Shown piece after piece: positions 32,901 through 46,073 of a stretch of DNA of 64,000 nucleotides. How positions within the stretch are numbered: position 1 is the stretch's first letter; every line of letters starts with the position of its first letter. Made by a program: the position numbers and the translations under genes. The notes below the pieces were generated by a model. The model saw only the letters and a list, made by a program, of their open reading frames with translations. It searched no databases and was not told where the DNA came from. Location: NCBI GenBank assembly GCA_030737835.1, contig CM060853.1, positions 496,001 to 560,000 of the forward strand, written 5' to 3'. The stretch comes from Acorus gramineus. Its lineage: Eukaryota > Streptophyta > Magnoliopsida > Acorales > Acoraceae.

Positions 32901-35900
32901 TGTCACGCCCCGGGCGTCCCCGGTACGCGGCAAGTGTATATAAAATATCAGAATCTACACAGGAGGTCAATAATATATCATACACAAGCAATCAGAATGA
33001 CACACAGACAACAAAAGCAGGGCTGACATGATATATACACCAAATGCGGATAACTAAAGACTGAATCTGTAATCAAAACACACTACAGACTCCATACATA
33101 ATCACATGTCCTGTGAGAGCCAATATACATACAAAGACATCCAAATACAACACAAACGCGTGCCCAAGCACGGAAAATAATACATACTGGTACAAGGGAT
33201 GCTGATAGCCTCAGAAACTCGCGGGATGTGGCGCTACTCCGCTACTGATGAAGTCCCTCGGGGAGCTCCTCCTCCAGATCCGACTCAGATGACACTGAAG
33301 AAAAATATTATGCGAGGGGTGAGCCACACGCTCAGTGAACGGCACAACCCATGCATCACAGACAATATTGACCACAACCAGAAATTCCTTAACCTCCACA
33401 ACACATTATCCAAGCCACAACAATGATAGCAACAACTCAAAGCCGTGGGTTGCTCAATCGCCAACCCACTACACCCTCACCCTCACCCTTCAATGGGCGA
33501 CAAAGGATATTGGGACTGGCTACACACAACCAGCGGGTCGCTTCCGCCAACCCGCTACACCCTCACCCTCACCCCTCAAGGGGTGACCAAGGATATTGGG
33601 ACTAACTGCACCAAAACCAACGGGTCGCTTCCGCCAACCCGCCACACCTTCACCCTCACCCTTCAATGGGTGACATAGGATTTTGGGACTAACAATCCAG
33701 TGGGTCGCCACATCGCCGGCCCACCATACCCTCACCCTCACCCTCAACAGGTGACCTAGGCTCTTGGGACTGACTAGGCTGTTGGTCACCCTTGGTCCAC
33801 CGATAGTCTCTCCTCACTCCGTAGGTCGTTTGGCCACTCCCATGTTCAGCACAGTCCTTCTACCAAATCAGGAGGCGCCTACTACTGGGAGCCCCTGCAC
33901 GGGACAACCTGTCTAACGCTGAGGTAGTCTCTACACGGATCCAATGAAGGGAACAGAACAGCCTATCCATCGCATATGATCCACTCGGATCCGCAGACAT
34001 CACATCATAACAACTCTAACGTTCTGAATTCCTCAGAACCCACCAGGGCGCATAACTACGATGCGGGGAACATGCATAAGGTTATAACAAGGTGGAATAT
34101 TGTTGGGGAAAGAAACTCGGGAGGGCAGCGTGAGTTCCCATTATAGGACACCCCGACAACCAAACAAGGAACACGGTGTACCCTAACCCGGGTCTCACCG
34201 CTGTCCTCGCAAGGCCCCTCCCCTATAATATTCACTATAACATGCAATTTTAACAAATACTAGCATTTAATTTAATAAATAAACTAGTAGGGCACATTCA
34301 TCGGTCGGGCTTCCTAACATGGAAACAGGGGACATGGTGCATGGCTCATACCCATATCCTAAGGGTGCAAGTCCCTAACATGCAAAGTCTAGGGTAACAT
34401 GCATTCTACAATTAAATCATGCTCGCATGATATACATATTACAACATGCCAATATCTATCCATGGTGCCCCAGAAGAGGTCGGTATACGCCCAAGTGCGT
34501 ATAACACCTCTCTACTGGGTTGGATTGTCCCACTCACCGAAGTTCGGGTCGTCGCGCGACCGTCCGTCTAGATCTGCAAGACAGGGTATCGTATGGTGAG
34601 TAAAATCCACAAACATACAAAAATACCCAACAATACATTAAACTACTCCAAAAATACCCCATACTCGGGCAAACGTACATACGGCACGTACGCACGCTAG
34701 CCCGAGCACTCCGGCTCACTCCCGCACCACCGGCAACCTCCCGCACGGCCACCCGACCCTTCGGGTGCGCCGCCGCACCTCAGCCCGCGCGCCCAGGCGC
34801 CGCCGGGCCCCTGCCCGCCGCCCTGGACCCGCAGCCGAGCCACCCGGTGCGCCGCGCCCACTGCGCCCCGCCGCAGCAGCCTGCGCGCACCCCCGCGCTC
34901 CCCGCGCACACCACGCGAGCACGCCGCACGCCTCGCGCGCCCAGCGCCTCGCCCCTCGCGCACCGCCAGCTCCACCCCGCGCGCACCGCCAGCCACCACA
35001 CCGCGCGCACGCCTGCCTCTGCCCAGCGCCCCGCGCGCATGCCCCACTGCGGTGCCCAGCGCCCAGCACCCTCGGCCAGCACCCGGTACCCGCGACCCAG
35101 CGCCCAGCGCCTGCACTCCCGGGGCACTGCCCGCCTGATGCCTGAGCGCCCCTGCCCTGCTCGCCTGCGCGCCCAGCCAGCTCGCCCGGCCTGCCAGCGC
35201 GCACAGCCCAACAGCCTGCTCCGCATGCCTCTCCCTGCACCCCCCGAGCGCACGCCCGCGCGAGCACCCGCGCGCACGCCCTCGCGCACCCGGCAAACTG
35301 GTGCCCCTGCTCCCAGCCTACCCGAGCTAGCCCTGCCAGCCTGCCCAGCGCGCACGCCCAGCCCTGCTGGCTCCCAGCGCCAGCCGAGCGCCCGCACGCC
35401 CAGCCCTGCTGGCCCCCAGCACCGCCCGAGCTCACGCACGCCCGCGCCAACCACTGCCCCTGCACCACCCTGCGCTGCTGCCCTGCCCGAGACAGCAGCC
35501 CGCCAGCCCGAGCTGCACGCCTGCCAGCCCGAGCTCCTCTACCACCCACCTCCGACCACCACCACAGCCTCCGACCACCTCCCACAGCCCTCCGGCGGCC
35601 ACCCACCGCCGCCAACCTCCTCCCAACCCCATTTCCACCCTCCTAGCATACATCTAAGCAAGAAAGAGAGGGAAAAGAGGCTTACCAAGGGGAGGAAAGG
35701 AAATCCGGTTGCTCTCCGCACACCGAAACCTCTCCCAAAAGGTTTCCAACGCCCGGATCTACCTCCACCACCGAGATGGCTCAAATCAGGGACGAAGAGA
35801 GGGCGGACGGAGGGGCAAATCTCGCCGGAAATGGGATTTGAAACCACCGGGGTGTAGATCGGGACTTCCTAGGTTTTGGGTTTTAAGCTTTGAGGGGTCT

Positions 35901-36406
35901 AAGGGCCTCAAAAGCAAGAAAAATGGAGGAGAGGAGAGAGAGGGCTCAAGGAAGGAGATGATGAATAGTGCCAGGCACTTTTTTAGATTCCACTTGTATA
36001 GTAAGTGACTTCCTAGGTTTTGGGTTTTAAGCTTTGAGGGGTCTAAGGGCCTCAAAAGCAAGAAAAATGGAGGAGAGGAGAGAGAGGGCTCAAGGTAGGA
36101 GATGATGAATAGTGCCAGGCACTTTTTAGCTTTCACTTATATAGTAAGCGACTTAAAATACCCGGATACGCCCCGGAACTGCGAAATTTCAGAAACGTTA
36201 CCGGAATTCGATGAAATTTTCGTGAGAGGTCTAAAACGGCACCAGGACACCAAATATGCAGTTAGATTTCCAATCGGAGTCCTCTAACTCAGGACGATAG
36301 CTAACTGTCCAAAAATTAGCGGTTCCGATCGAAAATCGAAAAAAACAAAAAACTGCCAGAACGCTCCAACGGTTACCAGCAGGTTAAAAGTGACACATAT
36401 ATAACA
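32901..36406 (-). mobile_element. S3: solo family A LTR with duplicated promoter
   Basis: Bounded by TGTCACGCCCC and ATATAACA. Flanks are GTCAT (32896-32900) and GTCGT (36407-36411), a target duplication with one substitution. It is 3506 bp without internal sequence. Island 3 is at 33242-33294 (VSSESDLEEELPEGLHQ, stop), island 2 at 34538-34573 (LDGRSRDDPNF plus g), and the donor of island 1 at 35680-35685. Its U3 lacks the W-box module, like L0 and E1. The minisatellite-like CACCCTCACC block is expanded (33460-33760). Confidence 0.9.
35863..36150 (-). repeat. 144-bp tandem duplication of the core promoter and leader in S3
   Basis: Units begin GACTTCCTAGGTTTTGGG at 35863 and 36007. Each contains a TATA-like element (TATACAAG and TATATAAG on the minus strand) and the downstream start-site block. 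The second unit is the normal position; the first adds another promoter-leader copy. Confidence 0.85.
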
Positions 36407-36411
36407 GTCGT

Positions 36412-36615
36412 CCTTCATTATTCAGTTTTGTTTTCATTAGAGGTGATTAAAGCCTTTCTTTTTGGCATGTAGTAGGCATGCCTTAGATATATCAACAAAA
36501 TCATATAGATTGCTAATTTTTAAATAAAGATCATGTGTATAATCATCTAAACTTGGGATGAATTATTGTTAGATCCTGGTGATGTTTTAAGTTTTAATTT
36601 ATTAATTTAGTTTAG
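36412..36615. other. AT-rich spacer
   Basis: About 200 bp between S3 and the Tat-like fragment T1. It resumes the sequence interrupted by S3. No gene or clear element end is visible. Confidence 0.4.
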
Positions 36616-38170
36616 TTAATTATTGGTTATGCTTGGATGAATAATTGTTAAATCCTTTAGATTACTCTGAGATTCGAGGTTTATGTCACATAGCGCACCG
36701 TCTCCCTCGCCTAATATGGGTGGCTCAATTGGGGCATAGACAACTTCATTGGATGGCTCAATTTCTAGGATCTGGTTCTTTATCTTGTAGTACGCAAAGA
36801 ACGTCAGAATGTTTGTCTTTGCTCCATTGTCAATGAGAACATGTTTGAACTCTCTTCCCCCAAAATGTGTGGTTATTTGGAGAGGGGAGGAATGCGTTCT
36901 GGGCTTGGCAATCTCATGGGGCAGGAACATGATCGGGTTGGGTTCTACCTGGTTGCTCACCGAGTTCATCATTCTGGCATACCCTTCTAAATGGTATCTG
37001 TCGTTGCTGGGGGATATGGGTGTGCTATCGTCCTCATATTCCAAACCTAGATGCAGAGTTAATGTAAACATATTATGGAGCATCCAGTTCTCTTCATTCG
37101 CGTCCTTGAGGCGGGCCTCTTCTCATATGGTCAAGACATTGCCCATGAATGGTAACCGAAGACATTGATGGCGTGCGGAACAGATAGCCTGAATGACGTT
37201 AAGCCATGGTCTTCCTAACATCAACGGGGGCCGTGTGTCGATGTCTACCACGAAGCATTCTACTTCACAGGTCAAGGGGCCGACTGTCAAATCAAATACT
37301 CCATGACCACAGATGGTCTTTCCAGAGTTATTGAATGCCTATATGGTGGAGCATACAGGGAGGAGAAAGGGGCGAGCTCTTCTTGGCATCTATAAATAAG
37401 TGCTGCAGGTCATGATGTTCATCTCGGATTTGAGATCTATGAAAATGATATCCAGAGTTACTATCTGGATTTGCCGGCGGGTCTACAAGGGGTACACTCG
37501 TAACTGTGGATGTGGGAGGTGGTTGATGGATGGTGCAGACCACCAACAGAGTCAGTGCTTTTGGAGAATCAGTGATCATCTGGATGCAAATCATCCGATA
37601 TAATCTCCCCTTCTTCGGGCCGTTCTTCTCCTTCTGAAGAGGTTCCTCTTCCTCTTCTTTGAGGTATACCTCCCCTCGTACTTCTCCATCGGACTCTATG
37701 TTGATTACATCAGTCATGACTAGAACTTCATCTTCTTCCTCTCCATAGAGTATGGTGAGGTTCGTGGTCATGGTCGTTGAAGTTCAAGTTAAAGGTATCT
37801 TATTCCCTTTCTTCCTCTGAAGACTCTTATGATGAACTGTCATATGTGGAGCTATTTGAACTACTCGGTACTAGCTAAGAACGCTCTCCTTTCTTCACTG
37901 CATTCACAGTGAGGATTCTAGAGGTGGAGGCCTAATTGTGATTTGGCATTGGGTCAGAGTGAATGCCAAGTGGTTTTACTAGCGGTTTGGTAGGACTGTC
38001 CCTGCTTAAGAAATTTCTGATCTTAGCCCAATCTAGGCCCTTTTCTTCGTCAAGGTCGTAGACAAAGTCTTTGTAAAAGAAACATTGTTCAATAATGTGT
38101 CCGTTCTGTTGGTGATATGGGCAGTAATGGGTGAGGCTGGCTCCTAGGGACGAAAGTCTTGTCGAAAGAA
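36616..38170 (-). pseudogene. Tat-like gypsy gag-protease fragment (T1)
   Basis: Reading down the minus strand: a zinc knuckle CPYHQQNGHIIEQC (about 38120-38080), a low-complexity acidic linker (37771-37500), a block AFNNSGKTICGHGVFDLTVG then GRPWLNVIQAICSARHQCL (about 37335-37130) that resembles the C-terminal half of a Tat-lineage protease, and then FKHVLIDNGAKTNIL (about 36850-36785) that resembles the N-terminal catalytic half. Stops and frameshifts interrupt it. The two protease halves are in the reverse of the usual order. Tat is inferred from the motif style; no RT is present to confirm it. Confidence 0.6.
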
Positions 38171-38185
38171 GTGAGATGCTATTGG

Positions 38186-39992
38186 TGTTATGCCTGTGTC
38201 ATTTGGAGCCATTTCGATTAAGCCTTGGTCACTTCTGGGTCATTCAGGGGCTTTTTAATTTTTCGATCAGAGCCGCTAAAATTTTAGCTTTTAGCCACCT
38301 GCGGGAGTTAGAGTACTCTAATTGGAAATCTGACTGCATATTATGGGTCCTGGTACCGTTTAGTACTACTTATAAAAATTTCATCGAATTTCGGTAACAT
38401 TTGGAAAAATATGCAGTTCCGAATCGTATCCGGGTTTTTGAGAGTTCCTGGTTTGATTAGTCGAATAGTGTGAGATATTTTGGTGAATGTGGTGACCTTG
38501 GGTAACCTTACCCCCCTTTGCTTAGTGGTGAAGCAACCACTTGGTTATTTGGTTTGTTAGTGGGTGAGTTTAGGTTAGGTTCACCCCCCTCATTTTTCCA
38601 TTACACTCACCCCCCCAAGAGTGGAAAAGTCTCTCTCTCTCTCTCTCTTCCCCTCTCACTCTCACGTGGACCTCTCTTGGGTCTCTCTTTCTCTCTTTCA
38701 ATCCCCCCCATGTGTTTGTGTTAATGTCTCAAAGAGAAGGAGAAGGTGAAGGAGGAAGAGCAAGGTTGTGTGAGTGTTGTTGTTGTTGTTGATCCTCCTC
38801 TCTCTAGCTCCCTTTTCATGACCTTTCCCCCCCTGTTTTGCAGCCAAAGGAGGCTGAGGAGGGCTGTGGAGGTGGTGGTAGTGGTGGTGGTGGTTGAGGT
38901 GGTCGCGGGTGCATCGAGGGCCCCCGAATCTCCCCCTTTCATTCCCCCTCCCAAGGTGAGCTCTTCCCCTTCTTTTCTTGGTTTTTCATGGCTAAGGGGG
39001 TTGTAGGGAAGTCATGCATGCTAGGTAATTGGTTTAGGGTGAGTGAGAAGTGTGGGGGAGGGGTTAAAAGGGGTTAAAAGGGGGTTAGGAATGGCTGGGC
39101 GCGCGCAGGGGTCTGTCTGCGCGCGTGCGCGCGCAGGCGGGCGCGTGCTCGTGCAAGCGGGCGGGCGGGTGCGCACGGACGCTGGCAACGAGCGGGGTGC
39201 GTTCAAAACGTGTGCGCGAGTGCGCGCGGGAGCACGCGAGCGTGCGCGCGCACGGGGCAGGTTGTCTGGGCGGGCCTGGGCATGCGGTAGGGTGCCAGTG
39301 CGCGCGCGCGCGTGCGTGCACGTGCTGGGGCATGCGCGGGGCTGCCCAAGGGCTCGGGTAGGTGCTGGGGCAGTTGGGCATGCGTGCGTATGTGCGTGCT
39401 CGCATGCGTGCGAGCCCGTATGCGTGCATGTCTAAGTCTTTGGTAATTCTTGTGATTTCTAAGTGTTAAATTGTGATGTTACTCACCAAATTTGATGCCC
39501 TTACCTTGCAGATCTCGTCGGATGGGATGCGCAAGGTCCCGGGTTGCGGTGAGTGGTTCGATCCAATCCCCCCCCCCCTCTCGGGATGCGCTCGACGCGT
39601 GTAGTCGCGCGTCGCGCTTCGATGGGCCCCCCTAGCAATTCTACTTGTGTAGATAAGTAGTATGGCCATGCTTAAGCTATAATATGTAGATATCTTGCAT
39701 GCTAGGCTTATATACATGTATTGTATTCATGTATGAATGATTGTGTTGCATGAGCCCCTCTAGTATGGGCATGTATTTTTGGTAATGTGTATGGATGTAT
39801 AGAATATGGCATGCCTTAGGTAGTATTGTAATACTATTCCCACCATATTAATTGGAATATCCAGCATGAATAAGTCTGGGATAATAATGGGCACCTGCCT
39901 AATATTCCCTTGCGATAAGACTCGAGGGCGCAGTGTAGTTGTTGCGCCCATGCTAATGGGGTAAAGCTATGACCAACTTCATGAGATGATGA
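38186..39992 (+). mobile_element. B2: family B LTR, first half
   Basis: Starts TGTTATGCCTGTGTCATTTGG and runs through the U3 core, a (CT)n leader near 38632-38650, a GGT-rich exon-like island ending at 38955, a GC-rich intron-like block (38956-39511) and the island ATCTCGTCGGATGGG (from 39512). It is cut at 39992 by a minus-strand family A LTR end. The continuation is probably the family B sequence from 63669. Confidence 0.8.
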
Positions 39993-40190
39993 TGTCACGC
40001 CCCGGGCGTCCCCGGGACGCGGCAAGTGTATATATGATATCAGTCCAAACAAGAGTTCAATAACATACTCACACAACATCTAAAATGACAATACAGACAG
40101 AAGGAGGGGCTGACATGATATATACACAAATAGCGGAAGCTAAAAGACTGAATCTGTAACTCAAAAACATATTACAGACTCGATACATAA
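39993..40190 (-). mobile_element. Family A LTR stub (198 bp)
   Basis: Begins TGTCACGCCCCGGGCGTCCC, then matches the terminal part of family A LTRs to ACTCGATACATAA, where it stops and family B leader sequence begins. The remainder was lost in a deletion that also removed the start of B3. Confidence 0.8.
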
Positions 40191-40401
40191 AAGGTATGTG
40201 TGTGTAAGCTTTGGTTGTTGTTGTTATGCTTTGGTTCTCTCCTCTCTAACTCCCTCTCATGCCCCCCCCCCCCAACCCCTGATTTCAGCCATTAAGGGCT
40301 TGAGGAGATGCTGATGAGGTGGTGGTAGTGGTGGTGGTGGTTGAGGTGGTCGTGGGTGTGTCGAGAACCCCGCATCTCCCCATTTCCCTCCCCCTGTTTC
40401 G

Positions 40402-40920
40402 GTAAGGCAGTTCTCTGTCTTTTAAAGATCTCAGTGAATCTAGTATGTAGAGGCATATTTTTAGGATTATGTCTTCATATGATATGATCATCTATGTGTC
40501 TAGTTGTTATATATGAAATTTGGGGTCATTATGATATCTGTGGTGTAAGTTAGAACCGGTTTTGCATGGCCTGTCCAGATTCGCGTAGGAATTGACCTGC
40601 TTCTGGAAATGATTTGTTTCGGGCTTGTAGAGGCAAAATTAGGTTCTAATGTCTTCATGGATTATGATCCCAGCATATCAGAGAATGTGCATGATTTATT
40701 TCATAATTTTTGGAAGTGTATTGGGTGCTGTGGAGACCAATTAGTAGGGCTGGTTGCAGCAGGTTTAGCAGTTTTGCTTGGTTGGGTGTCAAGGAGTTGG
40801 TTGCGTGTGTCTTGGGTGATAATATGGAAGTATCAGGGGTTAGGGTCTTCATGAAGTAGGCTTATATGTGTGATAGGAGGTTCCATAATTTAATTATGGA
40901 TCATTGGTTGTGTTTTGCAG
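40402..40920 (+). other. Replaced intron-like segment in B3
   Basis: Between a donor GTAAGGC (40402) and an acceptor TTTTGCAG (ending 40920) lies about 519 bp of AT-rich sequence with no CpG-rich block. The equivalent interval in B2, B1 and S4 is GC-rich and unrelated. The flanking islands (GGT-rich before, ATCTCGTCGGATGGG after) are conserved. Confidence 0.7.
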
Positions 40921-42999
40921 ATCTCGTCGGATGGGATGCGCGAGGTCCCGGGTTGCGGTGAGTGGTTTGGTCCAATCTCCCCCCCCCCTTCGGGATGCGC
41001 TGGACGCGCGTAGTCGCGCGTCGCGCATCGATGGGGCAATTTAGCTATACTACTTGTGTAGATAAGTAGTATGGCCATGCTTAAGCCATAATATGTAGAT
41101 ATCTTGCATGCTAGGCTTATATACATGTATTGTATTCATGTATGAATGATTGTGTTGCATGAGCCCCTCTAGTATGGGCATGTATGTTGTAAATGTGTAT
41201 GGATGTATAGAATATGGCATGTCTTAGGTAGTATTGTAATACTACTCCCACCATATTAATGGGAATATACAGTATGATTAAGTCTGGGTTAATAACGGGC
41301 ACCTGCCTAATATTCCCTTGCGATAAGACTCGAGGGCGTGGTGTAGCTGTCACGCCCCAGGGCGGCCGTCCCCGAGATGTGGCAATAATAAAATATCAGC
41401 TATCAATACCTGAGGTCAATAAAGACTCCAATAACAATACACAAGGTGGCAAAGCAAGATAATGATAACTGACTGAAAAGCAGAAGCATAATATATAAAC
41501 AATGTCTGTAAATCAAAAATATTATTACAGACTCGAATAGAAAATCACTGTCATGTGAGAGCCAAGTCTAGACCAAAGAAAATACAACTTGTGCCACATG
41601 CACGAATTACAATACATACATTGACTCTAGGACTGCTGACAGTCTCGCACTCGCCATCCGCCGGAAGAACGCTCCACGCCCAACACTGCCCTTGAAAAGA
41701 AACAGTATGCGAGGGGTGAGCTACAAGCTCAGTGAGTGGCTGGAAACCAATCACCATACTACAGTTCAATACATATACACTTTCCTTTCAAGGAAAACAT
41801 GGGTAGAAACCCAATGGATAACAGGGTCACGCGGCGGCGTGACCAACCTCACCCTCACCCTCACTCCCGGAGGGAGACTCTTGGGACTTTTGGGGAGAGA
41901 CCATACAGTCGGTTGAAGAGACCCGGAATTACTGATCTACACAACACTACTGGATCATCTACATCTAGATAATTGCTCAAACGATGCCTTTAAACATCGA
42001 TACAAGACCGGACCCAACAACTATGGGAATGGTCGAACAACGAATGGGTCACGCGGCGATATTCTTCACCTCATCCTCACCCTCACCCTTTAGGGGTGAC
42101 ATAGGCTTTTGGAAGATATTTAGACTGCTCTACGCCCCTGGTCCACCGGTAGCCTCTCCCTCACTCCGTAGCCTCTACCTGGTATACTCCCACGATCAGT
42201 ACCCTCCGAACTCATCGGTGGCACCTACAGATGGGAGCCCTCTGTCAGGACAGCTTTCCAACGCTGGGGAGTCCCTACTCGGATCCAACGAAGGGGAGAA
42301 CGATTCCCACGCTCGCAACATCATTCGTTAACCCTCTCCCGGGTAGCCTCTACCTGGTATACTCTCACGATTAGTACGCTCCCGAATGCATCGGTGGTAC
42401 CTACGAATGGGAGCCCTCTGTCAGGACAGCTACAACCTGATCTCCTCAACTCACCGCTCTACACCCTTGGTCCACCGGTAGCCTCTCCCTCACTCCGTAG
42501 CCTCTACCTGGTATACTCCCACGATCAGCACCCTCCGACGCATCGGAGGTACCTACGGATGGGAGCCCTCTGTCAGGATAGCTTTCCAACGCCGGGGAGC
42601 CCCTACTAGGATCCAACGAAGGGGAGAACTACCCCATGTTCGCAAAGCGAACCCAACAAAAAACAACTACTCTCGATAATCACTTATCGAGATATCAAAA
42701 CACAGGCATAACAACAATCTATTCAACACACTCATATTAACCTTAAAATAATCAAAGTCCCTAAACGGGAGTAACTATACAAGCTAGTGGGTCGTAACAT
42801 CGCCGACCCACCCCACACTCACCCTCACCTTTTAAGGGGTGACATGGGCCTTTTGGGACAGACTAGACTGCTCTCCACCCTTGGTCCACCGGTAGCCTCT
42901 CCCACACTCCGTAGCCTCTACTTGGTATACTCCCGCGATCAGCACCCTCCAACGCATCGGAGGTACCTACAGATGGGAGCCCTCTTTCAGGACAGCTTT

Positions 43000-45900
43000 T
43001 GTCACGCCCCAAGGCGGCCATCCCAGGGACGCGGCAAGTGTATACATGATATCAGCAGTCAATACAGGAAATCAATAATATACCATAAACAACAGCTAAA
43101 AAAGGGCAACATAGACAACAAAAGGGCTGACATGATGTATACACAGAAAGCGGAAGCAAAAAGACTGAATATGTAAATCAACAACACTTTATAGACTCGA
43201 TACATAATCATATGTCCTGTGAGAGCCAATATATCCACAATACATCCAAATACAATCCATACTGGGTGCCCAAGCACATAAATATATACATACAATGAGA
43301 AGGAAGGATGCTGATGGCCTCAAAACTCGAGGGACGTGGCGCTACTCCGCTACTGGTGTAGTCGCTCGGGAAGCTCCTCCTTCAAGTCCGCCTCGGTAAT
43401 CACTGGAGAAAATAATTATGCGAGGGGTGAGCCACACGCTCAGTGAATAGCACAACCCATGCATCACAGTTTATATTAACCACATTTAATCAAGTCACTA
43501 GCCTCAAAATGGCATAAACAACACAAATCCGGGGGTTCGTTACATCGCCGAACCACCATACCCTCACCCTCACCCTCACCCCTCAATAGGTGACAAAGGA
43601 TGTTGGGACTTAGTAGGCTGATAATCATCCTTACACAATCCTATGGGTCGCCACATCGCCGGCCCACCACACCCTCACCCCTCAATAGGTGACATAGGCT
43701 CTTGGGACTGACTAGGCTGTTGGTCACCCTTGGTCCACCAATAGTCTCTCCCCACTCCGTAGGCCGTTTGGCCACTCCCACATTCAGCACAGTCCGTCTA
43801 CCAAATCAGGAGGTGCCTACTGATGGGAGCCCCTACACGGGACGACCTTTCTAACGCTGAGGTAGTCTCTACACGGATCCAACGAAGGGAACAGAACAGC
43901 CTATCCATCGCATATGATCCACTCGGATCCGCTGACAACACATCTCTACAACTCTAATGTCTTGAATTCTTCAGAATTCCTCCAGCGCGCATAACCAAGA
44001 TGCGGGGAATACATAAGATAATAATGAGGAAAAGAGACCTTGGGAGGGCAACCTGAGGTCCCGATATAGGACATCCCGCCAACCAAACAAGGAACACGGA
44101 GTACCCTAGCCCGGGTCTCAATGTTGACCTCGCAAGGCCCCCTTAATATTCCCCAAGGCATGCTAAAAATATCTTAAGTTTGCATTTAATTTAATAAATC
44201 AAACTAATAGGACGCATGCATAGGTCGAGGCTTTCCTAGCATGATAACAAGGTGACAGGATGCACGGCTCTTACACATATCCTAAGGGTGCAAGTCCCTA
44301 ACATACAAGTCTAGGGTGGCATGCATTCTACACACTAATCATACTTGCATGGATTACATATAACAAGTTAATATTAACTATGTGCCCCAGGGGAGGACGG
44401 TACACGCCCAAGTGCATGTAGCGCCTCCCAACTGGGTTGGGTTGTCCCACTCACCGGTAACCGGTCGTCGCGCGACCATCCGTCAAGATCTGCAAGACAG
44501 GGTAATCAACCAAGTGAGTAAAATACACAAACACCACAAAGTACTCAAAAATACACAATTAAATACCCAACACTCGGGCAAACGCACATACGGCCCGTAT
44601 GCACGCTAGCCCGAGCACCCCGACTCACTCCCGCACCCCCGACAACCATCCGCACGGCCAGCCGCCCCCAGGTGCACCGCCACGCCCCAGCCCGCGCACC
44701 CAGGCGCCCTGCCGAGCCCCTGCCCGCATGCCAGGACACGCCACCGAGCTCCCCGGGTGCACCGCGCGCTCACTGCGCCCCAGCGCAGCAGCCCGCGCGC
44801 ACACCGCACGCCCCGCGCGCCCAGCGCCTCGCCCCTCGCGCACCTCCGCTGCCCTCGCCTCGCTCCGCGCGCACCCCGCGCACCACCGGCTCGCCCAGCA
44901 CTCCATCGACTCGCCGCGCGTGCGCAGCGCTCCGCGCGCACGCCCCAGCACGGCGCCCTGCACGTAGCGCCCCATCGCCCACGACCAGCGCCCAGCACAC
45001 CCGCGCCCAGCGCCCAGCACACGCGCCCAGCACATGCGCCCAGCACGCCCTCCAGCTCCACCCGAGCGCACGCCCGCGTGCCCTGCCAGCTGCTGCGCCT
45101 GTGCTGCCTGTGCTGCCAACCTGCCCGGGACTGACAACCACCCTGCCCGAGCCACCCTACCTCCTCTATCCGGCCACCAATGGCCTCCAACAGCCACCAA
45201 TCACCCCCCACAGCCACCAACACCCAAACCCACCCTCCTAACAAGCATCTAAGCAAGAAAAGGAAGGAAAGAGAGCTTACCCAAAGGAAGGAGAGGAAGA
45301 GAAGGGAACCGGGAGCTCTTCGGGCACCGAAACGCCTCCCCAAAGCCTTCCACCACCAAGATCTCCTCCTAGCCAAAGAAGGGCCCAAATCTGAGGAGAA
45401 CAGAGGGGGTAAGAGGGGGTCAAACACCTCGGAATTCGAATTTGAAACTACCGGTAGATAGATCGGGACCGGATCTAACCTTTCTATGCTTTGAGTTTTA
45501 AGGTCCAAGCACTCTAGGTGGCTCAAATCTAAGAAAAAGAGAGAGGGGGAGAGAGAAAATCTATTTGAGAAGATGATGAATAGTGTAGGGCAACATTTGC
45601 TACCCACTTAAATAAGTCAACTCAACTTAATTAGGGTTAAGGCTTGATAATTAGGTTAAGGGTTTTAAGTGGGATTTGACTTGGGTCAACCCAACCAAAC
45701 AAAAAGACAAAAAGGGTTGACCAAGTCATGGGCCCACTTTGACCGAGTCAACTCTCCCAATGACTTCTCGCTCGGTCAAAACCCGGATACGCCCCGGAAC
45801 TGTGAAATTCTGAAACGTACCGGAATTCGATGAAATTTTCGTGAGTGGCTTAAAATGGCACCAGGACACATAATATGCAGTTAGATTTTCAATCGGAGTC

Positions 45901-46025
45901 CTCAAACACAGGACGATAGCTAACAGTCCAAAATTTTGCGGTTCCGATCGAAAAACGAAAAAACTCAAAAACTGCCAAAATGCTCCAATGGTTACCAGCA
46001 GGCAAAAAGTGACACATATATAACA
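43000..46025 (-). mobile_element. E2 3' LTR
   Basis: 3026 bp. Exon-like island 3 is at 43350-43402. Island 2 is at 44455-44489 and is 35 nt, one base shorter than in the 5' LTR, which breaks the phase with island 3. The W-box-rich segment is at about 45671-45785. The GC-rich block is at about 44590-45130. Confidence 0.92.
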
Positions 46026-46038
46026 TTCTCCCCCCCTT
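46026..46038 (-). promoter_or_regulatory. Polypurine tract of E2
   Basis: On the minus strand AAGGGGGGGAGAA immediately precedes the 3' LTR start TGTTATATATG. Confidence 0.85.
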
Positions 46039-46073
46039 AGGAAATTTTGTCCTCAAAATAAATACAAGAACAT

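Noticed and set aside
33460..33760. CACCCTCACC-type repeats considered as an interstitial telomere-like array.
   Set aside because: The unit is not the plant telomere repeat and it is the same CACCC/GGGTG-plus-G-tract motif found in every LTR, only repeated more often.
26828..38170. T1 and T2 as two ends of a single Tat element split by later insertions.
   Set aside because: Both contain a version of the same post-protease block (GRPWLN... and GKTWLD...), so they are at least partly duplicate copies rather than complementary halves.
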